IMG/VR virus record: IMGVR_UViG_3300009593_000048
Coordinates: 1 to 38,490 of that record
DNA: 38,490 nucleotides
Reading direction: 5' to 3' (one strand)
From: a virus
A model generated the notes under the pieces. It saw only the letters and a list, made by a program, of their open reading frames with translations, made no database searches and was not told the DNA's origin. Positions 15,177-22,820 of this stretch are shown piece after piece. Made by a program: the position numbers and the translations under genes. Positions within the stretch are counted from its first letter, which is position 1; the number at the start of each line of letters is the position of its first letter.

Positions 15177-15874
15177 AAAAAATATTACCACTCTTTTTGT
15201 TAGTTGGTTTTTTACATGCAGACAATGAGGTCTATATAGACCAGTCTGGAAACAATGCGAATATAGACTTAGAACAGTTAGGATCCAATAATATTATTGG
15301 TGGATTGGACGCTGCTACAGGTCAAATGACCCCGCTCGACCTTGATGGTTTAAATCTTACTTTAGATGTAAACCAAATTGGTAACTCAAATAAATTCTTA
15401 GGTGATATCTTAGGTGATAACATCGTAGGTTTTTTTGAATTTGATGGGGATAGCAACGTTTTTGATATACAAGTAGACCCAACTGACGCAAACGGAGCGG
15501 ATTCAGGAAACTACAATGTAGATGTAACAGGTTCAAGTAATGACTTTAACCTGAATATTGGAAAGAATGACATGGCTTCCACGCTTGATTTAGATTGGAT
15601 TATCAATGGTGACTCTAACGAGTTCGACTTTGATATAGATTACGATACAGCAACCAGTTATGTTGATGTGGATGGAGATTCCAACACAGTAACATTTGAT
15701 GGTAGCGGGTATGCAAACGGGTATTTTTATCTTGATCAAACAGGAGACAGCAGGACATTCAATATTATTCAGTCATCTACGTTGGCTAGCGATTGGCTTA
15801 AGATCATTTCTACTGGTGATAACGGTACTATTTGTATCACCCAGAATGACGGCGGCTCAAGCACCGGTTGCTAG
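15173..15874 (+). CDS. Curlin-like secreted repeat protein (putative CsgA/CsgB analogue)
   Basis: 233 residues. A clean Sec signal peptide (MKKILPLFLLVGFLHA, cleavage before DNE) is followed by about eight repeats of roughly 20-30 residues with the core (D/Q)xxGDSNxFxxxI, for example VYIDQSGNNANIDLEQ, DVNQIGNSNKF, DVTGSSNDFNLNI and YLDQTGDSRTFNI. Curlin repeats have Q-x-G-x-x-N-x-x-x-x-Q and stack as amyloid; here Asp often replaces Gln. The protein is very acidic and ends with two Cys in CITQNDGGSSTGC. Its position right after csgG supports its being the exported substrate. Fibre formation is inferred. Confidence 0.8.
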   Translation: MKKILPLFLLVGFLHADNEVYIDQSGNNANIDLEQLGSNNIIGGLDAATGQMTPLDLDGLNLTLDVNQIGNSNKFLGDILGDNIVGFFEFDGDSNVFDIQVDPTDANGADSGNYNVDVTGSSNDFNLNIGKNDMASTLDLDWIINGDSNEFDFDIDYDTATSYVDVDGDSNTVTFDGSGYANGYFYLDQTGDSRTFNIIQSSTLASDWLKIISTGDNGTICITQNDGGSSTGC

Positions 15875-16901
15875 TATAGGAGATATCTCCGAATTAACTG
15901 GAAACGCTGAAGTAATAAGAGACCAGCCCTACGGGGCTGAGATTGATTTCGACATCAAACAAATGGATGATGTTCGGACTACTTCCGGCCGTGTCGGAAT
16001 AACCTTCCTGGACGACTCTATTGTCCGTTTAACTGAGCATTCTAAGCTCGTTATTACCGAATATATTTACGACCCTGACCCCTCTAAGGGAAAAATGAGT
16101 ATGCGTTTTGCTAGCGGAACTACTCGTTTTATAAGTAGTAAACTAGGCAAAATTGATAAGAGAAATATAAAGTTATCCACACCCACAGCAGACATAGCCA
16201 TTAGGGGGACAGATTTCACTTGTACGGTTGATGAGCTTGGGCGAAGTCTTATTATTTTATTACCCGATGTAAATGGTATATCTAGTGGTGAGATACTTGT
16301 CACGACGGCAGCTGGCACTGTTACGCTTAATAAGCCGTACGAAGCAACTACTGTAGAAGTTTGGGAGAATAGCCCTAGCAGTCCTGTAATATTGGATCTT
16401 ACATTAGATATCATAGACAACATGCTTATTGTTACACCGCCGGAGGAACAAAAGTTATCCACAGAATCATCCACAACAGCCGTAGCAGATAGCGGGGCTA
16501 TATTAGATGTAGATTATTTAGAATTTAATGAATTAGAAACAGATTACTTAGAAGAAGATGATTTAGAATTTTCAGAGCTAGATATTAATTACTTAGACGT
16601 TAACTTCTTTGAGGACTTACTAGCGATTATAGAAGAAATAGATACACTAAAATCGGACAACCTAGCTGTCGGATCTGTAGTAGCAGGCACGTCTATAGGA
16701 CAGGATTTAGAAACTCAGATCATTACAATCCTTCAAGGTGAAGCAATCTCTTTTCAAAGGAAAGTTACACAAAACGCTCAGTTGACCGTAGATGCGTCGC
16801 AAGGGTACACTATAATATTAATACAGGATGGTAAGTACCAACAAATTGTAGTAAATGGTGGGGGAAGCTCTACTATAACCATTACACAGGGGTCAGGATG
16901 A
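15846..16901 (+). CDS. FecR-domain protein with acidic repeats and curlin-like C-terminus
   Basis: 351 residues from ATG 15846. The FecR domain shows DVRTTSGRVGITFLDDSIVRL, LVITEYIYDP and STPTADIAIRGTDF. Then come acidic YLE repeats (VDYLEFNELETDYLEEDDLEF) and a C-terminus QDGKYQQIVVNGGGSSTITI that recalls curlin strands. FecR domains near CHASE2 cyclases normally work in the periplasm, but this start gives no signal peptide. The same frame upstream (about 15792-15845) encodes a signal-like LRSFLLVITVLFVSPR ending TAAQA; the true start may be ATG 15711 or an unusual codon. ATGA overlap with the cyclase gene. Confidence 0.8.
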   Translation: MTAAQAPVASIGDISELTGNAEVIRDQPYGAEIDFDIKQMDDVRTTSGRVGITFLDDSIVRLTEHSKLVITEYIYDPDPSKGKMSMRFASGTTRFISSKLGKIDKRNIKLSTPTADIAIRGTDFTCTVDELGRSLIILLPDVNGISSGEILVTTAAGTVTLNKPYEATTVEVWENSPSSPVILDLTLDIIDNMLIVTPPEEQKLSTESSTTAVADSGAILDVDYLEFNELETDYLEEDDLEFSELDINYLDVNFFEDLLAIIEEIDTLKSDNLAVGSVVAGTSIGQDLETQIITILQGEAISFQRKVTQNAQLTVDASQGYTIILIQDGKYQQIVVNGGGSSTITITQGSG

Positions 16902-18652
16902 AGAAATGGATTTCGTTTATTAGTATATCGCTACTTTGCATTCCCTTATTATTCAATTGGCAGGCATTAGAAGTACTTAAGTTAAAAGTATTTGATGCTT
17001 TCGTGCAAACCCCTGAAGAAACCGGCTTCTTTGTAACGTTAGATATAACAGAAAAAGATGTATCAGAAGCGGGCGGTTGGCCTTTCCCGCGGGAAGAGCT
17101 GGCACGCATACATAATGAACTTATAAAAGAAGGAGCTATGGGAGTTGGTTGGGTTGTAGCTTTCCCTGAAAAAGACCGTTTTGGGGGCGATCAGGTATTC
17201 GCGGCCTCCCTTGCTAGCACGCCAAGTGTCTTAGCTATGTTTGAAAGTGAAACGGGGATTGTTCCTCCTACTGTAGGTACGGTGGTATTAGGAGAAGGTG
17301 CGGACGGAATACCAGCGCCTGGAGTAATTGTTAACACGCCTGTATTAAGAGAAGCTGCAAATGAAGGGATAGCTGTAGCGCGTACAGATGTAGATAATCT
17401 GGTAAGAAGGTTGCCTTTATTAATGCAAACGGAGACAGGATGGGTTCCAGCATTCGGTACGGAAGTGCTAAAAATATTAGCTAATACTGATACCTATATT
17501 ATTCGTACAGAACAACAACAGATAGCTGCGATAAAAGTACCGAGCTTTGGGGAAATAAAAACGGACGGAATAGGAAGAAAGTGGATATCTTGGACTAAAA
17601 CTTCCCGTACAACTCTAGATGAGCTTAACGTAGAAGGTAAGTTTGTGTTTGTGGGAGTTAGTGCAAAAGGTGTGATGCCTCAAATTGCCACGCCAGCTGG
17701 CCTTTTGTACCCCCATGAGATACAGGCCGCCCTTACAGAAAGTTTATTTTTCGATTCTCCACAAATACCTGGAGCAAGTCTTTTATATGAGCTACTTATA
17801 CTTATAGGGGTTCTACTATTAGCAGTGTTTATAATACGTACTCTGGGGTTAGTGGGTACTTTAATAGGGACCATGGCCCTCGGTTCGTTGACCGTGTTTG
17901 GTGGTTGGTATCTTATTACATCTAATATACTTATTGATGTAAGTTATAGTTTAATATCACTTGTACTTATATCGGTACAAGAGTTCTGGTTACGTTTTAA
18001 TGAACAGTACAAACTAAGACAGCAGATCAAGAAACAGTTCGAACACTATTTAGATCCTAAACAAGTTGCACGATTACAAAACAACCCAGAGCTGCTGAAG
18101 CTAGGAGGAGAGACGCGCGTATGTACGTTCCTTTTCACTGATGTAAGAGGCTTCACGAACCTGTCTGAGAAATTAGAACCCGAACAAGTAACTGAGATAA
18201 TGAATAGAGTTCTTACTGTACAAGTAGAATGCATTCAGGCCCACGGTGGCATGGTAGATAAGTTTATAGGCGACGCATGTATGGCAATATTCAACTCCCC
18301 CCTAGATTTGGATAAACACGAAGTACGTGCTGTCGCCTGTGCCAGGGACATGCGCACGGCTATGAAGTATCTTCAGAAAGATTTGCCCGAACCAATTGCT
18401 ATAGGTATAGGTGTTAATACAGGTAAAGCTGTAGTTGGTAATATGGGGAGTGATACAAGATTTGATTATTCAGCAATAGGAGATGCAGTTAATACAGCCG
18501 CACGATTAGAGAGTGCAACTAAAGAAGCAGGGGTAGATATACTTATAGGAGAAAGTACGTACAAAAAATTACCACCAGGGGTGGGGGCTAGCTTTGTACG
18601 AAATATGAAAGTAAAAGGTAAAGCTAAGGCTCTAAAGGTGTATACTGTTTAG
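16898..18652 (+). CDS. CHASE2-domain membrane adenylate cyclase (class III)
   Basis: 584 residues. One N-terminal membrane helix (ISFISISLLCIPLLF), a periplasmic CHASE2 sensor (about 25-300, with TLDITEKDV and GGWPFPRE), a bundle of membrane helices (about 300-370), then a class III cyclase domain. Metal ligands are D415 (FTDVRGFT) and D459 (KFIGDA). The adenine-selecting pair is K455 and S525, where Asp or Thr is usual. N532 and R536 (AVNTAARLE) are the transition-state residues. So the catalytic set is complete and the expected product is cAMP. It is last in the curli-like cassette, directly after FecR, so FecR may feed signals to CHASE2. Confidence 0.9.
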   Translation: MKKWISFISISLLCIPLLFNWQALEVLKLKVFDAFVQTPEETGFFVTLDITEKDVSEAGGWPFPREELARIHNELIKEGAMGVGWVVAFPEKDRFGGDQVFAASLASTPSVLAMFESETGIVPPTVGTVVLGEGADGIPAPGVIVNTPVLREAANEGIAVARTDVDNLVRRLPLLMQTETGWVPAFGTEVLKILANTDTYIIRTEQQQIAAIKVPSFGEIKTDGIGRKWISWTKTSRTTLDELNVEGKFVFVGVSAKGVMPQIATPAGLLYPHEIQAALTESLFFDSPQIPGASLLYELLILIGVLLLAVFIIRTLGLVGTLIGTMALGSLTVFGGWYLITSNILIDVSYSLISLVLISVQEFWLRFNEQYKLRQQIKKQFEHYLDPKQVARLQNNPELLKLGGETRVCTFLFTDVRGFTNLSEKLEPEQVTEIMNRVLTVQVECIQAHGGMVDKFIGDACMAIFNSPLDLDKHEVRAVACARDMRTAMKYLQKDLPEPIAIGIGVNTGKAVVGNMGSDTRFDYSAIGDAVNTAARLESATKEAGVDILIGESTYKKLPPGVGASFVRNMKVKGKAKALKVYTV

Positions 18653-18910
18653 ATGGCAAGAAACTACGCAAACGAATATAAAAAGTATCAAGGTACTGAG
18701 GCACAAAAGAAAAGACGCGCAATGCGCAATAAAGCAAGACGCCAAGCGATAAAAGACGGACGGGCAAGAAAAGGAGATGGTAAAGACGTACACCATAGGA
18801 ACGGCAATCCAATGGATTCAAGTTCAGATAATTTACAAATCCGAAGTGCTAGTTCTAATAGGTCCTTTGCTCGTACTAAAAACGCAAGAAAGAAACATAG
18901 GACTGCATGA
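18653..18910 (+). CDS. HNH-like small basic phage protein
   Basis: 85 residues, very basic. DVHHRNGNPMDSSSDNLQIRS is the core of HNH-type homing or structure-binding endonucleases (HH, N, and Asn before L). The N-terminal part is a Lys/Arg-rich helix. Similar small proteins are common near phage late genes, where HNH nucleases can aid terminase. Activity is not certain, since the third metal-binding residue is not clear. It directly abuts the cyclase stop. Confidence 0.7.
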   Translation: MARNYANEYKKYQGTEAQKKRRAMRNKARRQAIKDGRARKGDGKDVHHRNGNPMDSSSDNLQIRSASSNRSFARTKNARKKHRTA

Positions 18911-19008
18911 TGTTAGCTAGGTTCTTAGATTGGTTGCTCGAAAGGTCTTTTCAACGTACCGAAGATAGAATGATGCGAAAGCTACAAAACTACAAAAGAC
19001 TCAATTAA
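18907..19008 (+). CDS. Very small ORF closing the plus-strand operon
   Basis: 33 residues (MMLARFLDWLLERSFQRTED ...), starting in an ATGA overlap with the HNH-like gene and ending 8 nt inside the convergent oxygenase gene. An amphipathic helix is likely. Coupling and in-operon position are the only support. Confidence 0.4.
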   Translation: MMLARFLDWLLERSFQRTEDRMMRKLQNYKRLN

Positions 19009-19477
19009 AGTAAGTAGCTACTTCAATTGGGTAACTCCACACATTTATATTCATTGAAGTACGTTTACCATTTATTATACTAGTAACCTTATGTTCTAAG
19101 GCTGGTCCAAAAATGACAAGTCTATTTGACACTGGTTTTATTCTCATATTATTTTTAAATATAAGTTCGCCACCTTCTAATTCTTTAACTTCTGGATAAT
19201 AAACAATTGAACATAAAGGAAAATAGTTCTGGCCTGTACGAAAGAAATGTTTTTCATCTCTATCTACATGCCAATCCGGAGATGAGTTTTTATGAAACCA
19301 AGTGTCATACCCAACTTGTCTAGTCAAATCAATATAATTAGAGGCGGTTTTGATTAATCTTTCACATATCTCTTTATTAGGATGTTCGTCTTTTGGTTCA
19401 AAATAAGTAGGGTTTACATCATAATCTATGTTTTTTATGGTTTCAGGGTATAAAATTTTGTCTAATACTATAATCAT
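19001..19477 (-). CDS. 2OG-Fe(II) oxygenase, third in the window
   Basis: 158 residues. The iron triad is visible as H-x-D in PDWHVDRDE and the His of ALEHKVTSI; the Arg of GKRTSMNINVW is the likely 2OG-binding residue. ELEGGELIFKNN is the usual strand before the distal His. It differs from the 360 enzyme and lies at the end of the minus-strand replication cluster. The substrate could be a protein, nucleic acid or small molecule. Only a weak GGAA precedes the ATG. Confidence 0.85.
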   Translation of the reverse strand: MIIVLDKILYPETIKNIDYDVNPTYFEPKDEHPNKEICERLIKTASNYIDLTRQVGYDTWFHKNSSPDWHVDRDEKHFFRTGQNYFPLCSIVYYPEVKELEGGELIFKNNMRIKPVSNRLVIFGPALEHKVTSIINGKRTSMNINVWSYPIEVATYFN

Positions 19478-19567
19478 ACGAATTTTTCCAATTTAGAGAA
19501 AAACGGCTTCACAGCTTGCTCCCTGCGGGGTTTTCTAATAGGGAGGCTTGTCTAGATATTAAAAACA

Positions 19568-19828
19568 TTAAAAACCTGTTGGGGGGCTTGTGCGTGCGTC
19601 CTCGAGGGTTTCTTCTTTTTCTAGGGTTTCTACTAGTCTATTTAGGTACCATTGAGCTTTTAGGACATCTTGTAGTCCTTTTTTCATCTCATAACGCCAA
19701 ATATACTTTTGAATGTTTCCTTTTAAGTAACCTTTAAAAGCATCAGGTGTCATACTTTCTTCTATTGCCACGATACACTCGACGTTTCCTGTGTTGTAAT
19801 GGGGAGGTGAGTTCACATAATCAGTCAT
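19568..19828 (-). CDS. DUF3310 family protein
   Basis: 86 residues from ATG 19828, chosen because AGGAGA precedes it; an upstream in-frame start would add six residues. VNSPPHYNTGNVECIVAIEE and YLKGNIQKYIWRYEMKKGLQDVLKAQWYLNRL are the typical DUF3310 pattern (His-Tyr near the start, then a helical pair). The family is common beside phage replication genes and its biochemical role is not settled. ATGA overlap with the nuclease gene. Confidence 0.88.
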   Translation of the reverse strand: MTDYVNSPPHYNTGNVECIVAIEESMTPDAFKGYLKGNIQKYIWRYEMKKGLQDVLKAQWYLNRLVETLEKEETLEDARTSPPTGF

Positions 19829-20223
19829 TTTGTTTCTCCTAAACATAAATTAGTTAGCTGTAGTATGTAATCAGTAAAAGGTACAGCTTGTTGGTTAAAC
19901 TCTTTTACTGTAATTTTTTCTTTATCAAAATCCTGGGTTACGTACACTTGATCCCGAGATCCTAAAACTACGTATGTATGTATATTATGATTTGCTTGTA
20001 GCTTTAACCATATACGTTGTTGTACTGATAAATCAATCTTGATAAAAGAGGAGTCTTTAATAGGAAGAGTATCTTTGTATTTATATTCTACAAAGCAATG
20101 GTCTTTAGGACCTGAGTAGAAAGTATCTGCTACTCCTCCGTGGTAGGCATCATTTATCTTCCATCGGTATATTTCTTTTGGAAGCTTTTTGTGAACCTTT
20201 GTTATGAACTCCTTTTCTCTCAC
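19825..20223 (-). CDS. PD-(D/E)XK nuclease (phage Holliday-junction resolvase-like)
   Basis: 132 residues. The nuclease core is DAYHGGVADTFYSG, then CFVEYKYKD, giving the D...ExK catalytic pattern. This resembles small phage endonucleases related to VRR-NUC/Hjc-type resolvases. In the replication cluster it would trim or resolve branched DNA before packaging. An AAGGAG lies close upstream. It overlaps DUF3310 by 4 nt. Confidence 0.75.
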   Translation of the reverse strand: MREKEFITKVHKKLPKEIYRWKINDAYHGGVADTFYSGPKDHCFVEYKYKDTLPIKDSSFIKIDLSVQQRIWLKLQANHNIHTYVVLGSRDQVYVTQDFDKEKITVKEFNQQAVPFTDYILQLTNLCLGETK

Positions 20224-20247
20224 AGAGAAAGTATATCATACGTACTT

Positions 20248-20272
20248 GGCTACGACAGTATATGTCGCAGCC
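20248..20272 (-). promoter_or_regulatory. 10-bp hairpin/inverted repeat upstream of the nuclease gene
   Basis: The arms 20248-20257 and 20263-20272 pair around the loop GTATA. In the minus-strand RNA the only irregular pair is a G-U, so the stem is complete there; on the + strand it is a mismatch. It lies between the 226-residue gene and the nuclease gene. No U-run follows it, so it is more likely an operator or RNA-processing/stability element than a terminator. Confidence 0.45.
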
Positions 20273-20309
20273 GTACGCACTAGTTCTTTATATCGAATTT
20301 AATAGTTAA

Positions 20310-20990
20310 TTAAGAACTAGCTTTAGCAAAAGTTTTATCATAAAAACCTTTAGCAACATTGTAAGTTTCTTCTTTAAGCCAACCTACGTTAGACACAGCT
20401 ATGTTCATGAACCTTTGTCCAGATTTGTTAGCTGTTTGTACTGAAGACATCTTCCACAATGAAGAGAACCTATCTCCACCTAACTTAGCTATCTGAGTAT
20501 TCCATTCTCTAGATACTTTTAATTTAGAGATTGAACAATCAAATAAGAAAGGGATATCTGATACATCACCTGACTGCTCATCTACTTTTAATAGAGTGTG
20601 AGTCTGAGTTCTGTTTATATCATAGTCCTCTACTTTTAAACCTTCATTTGCTAAATGTTCTAACGCTTCCGTGTTAGAGGCAAAAGTACCTATAAGACCA
20701 CCACCTTTCTCTAGTTGTTTCCACACAACAAACTCTTCTTTGAAGTGTACATTTACTAGATAAAGTTCTTTACCGTAGTTTTCCTTGGTCACAGTATTAA
20801 TGAAGTCACCTACTTTGGCATCTTCAATATACTGGCTATGGTTTTCATCTACTTCGTTTGATAGCTGTTGTAGCTGTTTCAAACGTGGCGTAGACAAATG
20901 TTCTGAGCTAATGTTTTCATTACCCAGGTTCGTGCCATTCTTTACATGAGCTGGCATATTGCTCGTTACTATACTTATATCATTAGACAT
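20310..20990 (-). CDS. Conserved phage protein, possible ssDNA-binding/recombination factor
   Basis: 226 residues. The opening (MPAHVKNGT, STPRLKQLQQLSNEV) and YLVNVHFKEEFVVWKQLEKGGGLIGTF match a type of phage protein often found beside replication genes. I cannot name the family or motif. There is no membrane segment. Its place next to a nuclease and helicase makes a DNA-binding role reasonable. A GGAG lies 7-9 bases before the ATG. Confidence 0.65.
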   Translation of the reverse strand: MSNDISIVTSNMPAHVKNGTNLGNENISSEHLSTPRLKQLQQLSNEVDENHSQYIEDAKVGDFINTVTKENYGKELYLVNVHFKEEFVVWKQLEKGGGLIGTFASNTEALEHLANEGLKVEDYDINRTQTHTLLKVDEQSGDVSDIPFLFDCSISKLKVSREWNTQIAKLGGDRFSSLWKMSSVQTANKSGQRFMNIAVSNVGWLKEETYNVAKGFYDKTFAKASS

Positions 20991-21023
20991 AGAACGTTCT
21001 CCTTTTTTAATCTAATATTAATA

Positions 21024-21392
21024 TTATGCTGACCTGAAATTAACTCGGGTCAACTCCGTACTTTTAACTCCTGGAACTTCCGTTCCCATTGCTAAAAGCT
21101 CTCTATACGCAGTAGCTGACATCCGCTTCTGCAGTAATTCAAATTGATTTGTTTTTACTATGTGTTCATGTAACTCATCCCAATCCTCTACGGTTGGTAC
21201 TGTTTCCGTTTTTAATGAGATTGTAGCTACATCATTAGAAATTTTATCAAGACCTTGTTCTTGCATTCTAATAGCTATAGTTGTCTCTAGTTCACGTTGC
21301 GTGGCCTTTAGATCTTTCTCTTGGCTTTGTACGCTTTTAACTGCTTTTCTTATTGCTGCAACTTCTGCTAGCAAATCTGTTAATTTTTCCAT
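21024..21392 (-). CDS. Coiled-coil phage protein (Gp157-like layout)
   Basis: 122 residues. A long N-terminal coiled coil (MEKLTDLLAEVAAIRKAVKS to about residue 50) is followed by LDKISNDVATISLKTETVP, as in Siphovirus Gp157-like proteins, where a helical pair precedes a short K(I/S)...(I)...K strand. The role is unknown; such genes often accompany ssDNA-binding or helicase genes. It starts in a TAATG overlap with the helicase stop, so both are likely co-translated. Confidence 0.6.
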   Translation of the reverse strand: MEKLTDLLAEVAAIRKAVKSVQSQEKDLKATQRELETTIAIRMQEQGLDKISNDVATISLKTETVPTVEDWDELHEHIVKTNQFELLQKRMSATAYRELLAMGTEVPGVKSTELTRVNFRSA

Positions 21393-22738
21393 TACGTTAT
21401 CTCCTTTAATATATGTAATAAATTTTCCATACGACCTAATTTAGTATTAAGTTTTTTGTATACTTCAGGTTCCCAAGTATTTCTAGCTTGGATAAGTATT
21501 GTCTCAGTCTTTTGTGTTTGGCCTGCTCTATATATACGCTGATTGAATTGTTGAAAGTGTTCAGCGTTGTACGTAGGTGAACACCAGATAACGGTGTTTG
21601 CACGTGTAAGTGTTAAACCATGAGAGGCTGATTGTGGGTGGCAAAACAGAACTTGTAGTTGTCCTGCTTGATATCTTGCGACTATATCTTTTCTTTTCTC
21701 TGCTGGGATAGACCCATCAATAACTGCATAAGATATATTTTCACGTTCCGCAATAGCAACGAGTGCATCACGTTCATGTTTCCAGTTGAATGCAACAAGA
21801 CTGTGTGCACGTTGCGCTACAAGTGTCATAACGATATCGTAGCGCTCTTGGTGGATGAAGTTTACTTCTCCATCCTCATCGTACACAGCTCCCGTTACCA
21901 ACTGTAATAATTTCTTTACTCTTGCTCCTGCGTGCACTGCGTTTACTGTGCCCGATTTTGTATACAAAACAGATTCATCCGCTAGAAGCTTATATGCTTT
22001 TTGTACCTGTGGGCTTAGAGAAGTATTAACTTTTCGTATGATTTTATCTGGCAGGTCTATACAATCGGCAAGGGCATATCTAATAGAGATGTCACTTAGC
22101 TTATCTGCTACTGCTTCTTCTATTCCTGGTTTATCAATCCATTCATTAGCAAAACCATTAAATTTAGGTGTACAAACTTGGTGTCTGTATGCAAAGAACC
22201 TAGGGCCAAGACGTTTGCCGTCATCTATTAAATAAGCAGGGTGCCACATGTCTAAGATAGTGTTGCTATTTGGAGTGCCTGACATAGCAATTCTGTTTGT
22301 GAAGTTGTGCATAAGCTTAGCCATATTTTTACTACGTTTAGCGGTTCTATTTTTAAAGGCTGTAAACTCATCTATAACAATAGTGTCAAATTCTTTTACG
22401 TATTCGGGATGTTTAATAAGGAAGTTAACAGCTTCAAAGTTAGTTATAACCATATCAAAGCTAGTATCTTTAAATACCTTTTCCCTATTTTTTGCGTAAG
22501 CAACCCCATATTTTATGTCAGGTTGAAACTTTATAATATCTTCTACCCAAGCTGCTTCTAAGATAGAAAGAGGAGCAAGTACTAACGTACGCCCCCCAAG
22601 AACAGGATGGGCATCAAGTACGGCTCGTGTTTTACCAGTACCTGGATCAGATGTAATCAAACACTGTTTGGTGTTTATTATAAAATCTGTTGTTGTTTTT
22701 TGATGCGCGTAAGGCGCAGGGATATTACTGTTTATCAT
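21392..22738 (-). CDS. SNF2-type DEAD/H-box helicase
   Basis: 448 residues. Superfamily 2 motifs are clear: Walker A SDPGTGKT (30-37), DEFT box (123-126), SGTPNSN (motif III-like), and in the C-terminal half HGLTLTRANTVIW and QRIYRAGQT (motif VI). The family moves along or remodels DNA using ATP; phage members sit in replication and recombination clusters. It has its own probable promoter (22792-22820) and an SD (GGTGGAG) with a short hairpin in the leader. Confidence 0.92.
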   Translation of the reverse strand: MINSNIPAPYAHQKTTTDFIINTKQCLITSDPGTGKTRAVLDAHPVLGGRTLVLAPLSILEAAWVEDIIKFQPDIKYGVAYAKNREKVFKDTSFDMVITNFEAVNFLIKHPEYVKEFDTIVIDEFTAFKNRTAKRSKNMAKLMHNFTNRIAMSGTPNSNTILDMWHPAYLIDDGKRLGPRFFAYRHQVCTPKFNGFANEWIDKPGIEEAVADKLSDISIRYALADCIDLPDKIIRKVNTSLSPQVQKAYKLLADESVLYTKSGTVNAVHAGARVKKLLQLVTGAVYDEDGEVNFIHQERYDIVMTLVAQRAHSLVAFNWKHERDALVAIAERENISYAVIDGSIPAEKRKDIVARYQAGQLQVLFCHPQSASHGLTLTRANTVIWCSPTYNAEHFQQFNQRIYRAGQTQKTETILIQARNTWEPEVYKKLNTKLGRMENLLHILKEIT

Positions 22739-22791
22739 CTATACTCCACCATTGCGTTCGGTGTTATTTGGGTGAACGCTTATGTAATTTT

Positions 22792-22820
22792 ATTATAACT
22801 AATTAGCTCCCCATTCACAA
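22792..22820 (-). promoter_or_regulatory. Sigma70-type promoter upstream of the helicase gene
   Basis: Reading the minus strand, TTGTGA (22815-22820) and TATAAT (22792-22797) are separated by exactly 17 bases. The -35 overlaps the last codons of the Cas4-like gene. The expected leader of about 45 nt contains a 6-bp hairpin (GCGTTC/GAACGC) ahead of the SD. Confidence 0.6.

Noticed and set aside
19478-19567. Terminator between the oxygenase and DUF3310 genes
   Set aside because: A CTCCCT/AGGGAG inverted repeat is present, but the nearest T-run is about 20 bases away, so I do not call it a terminator.
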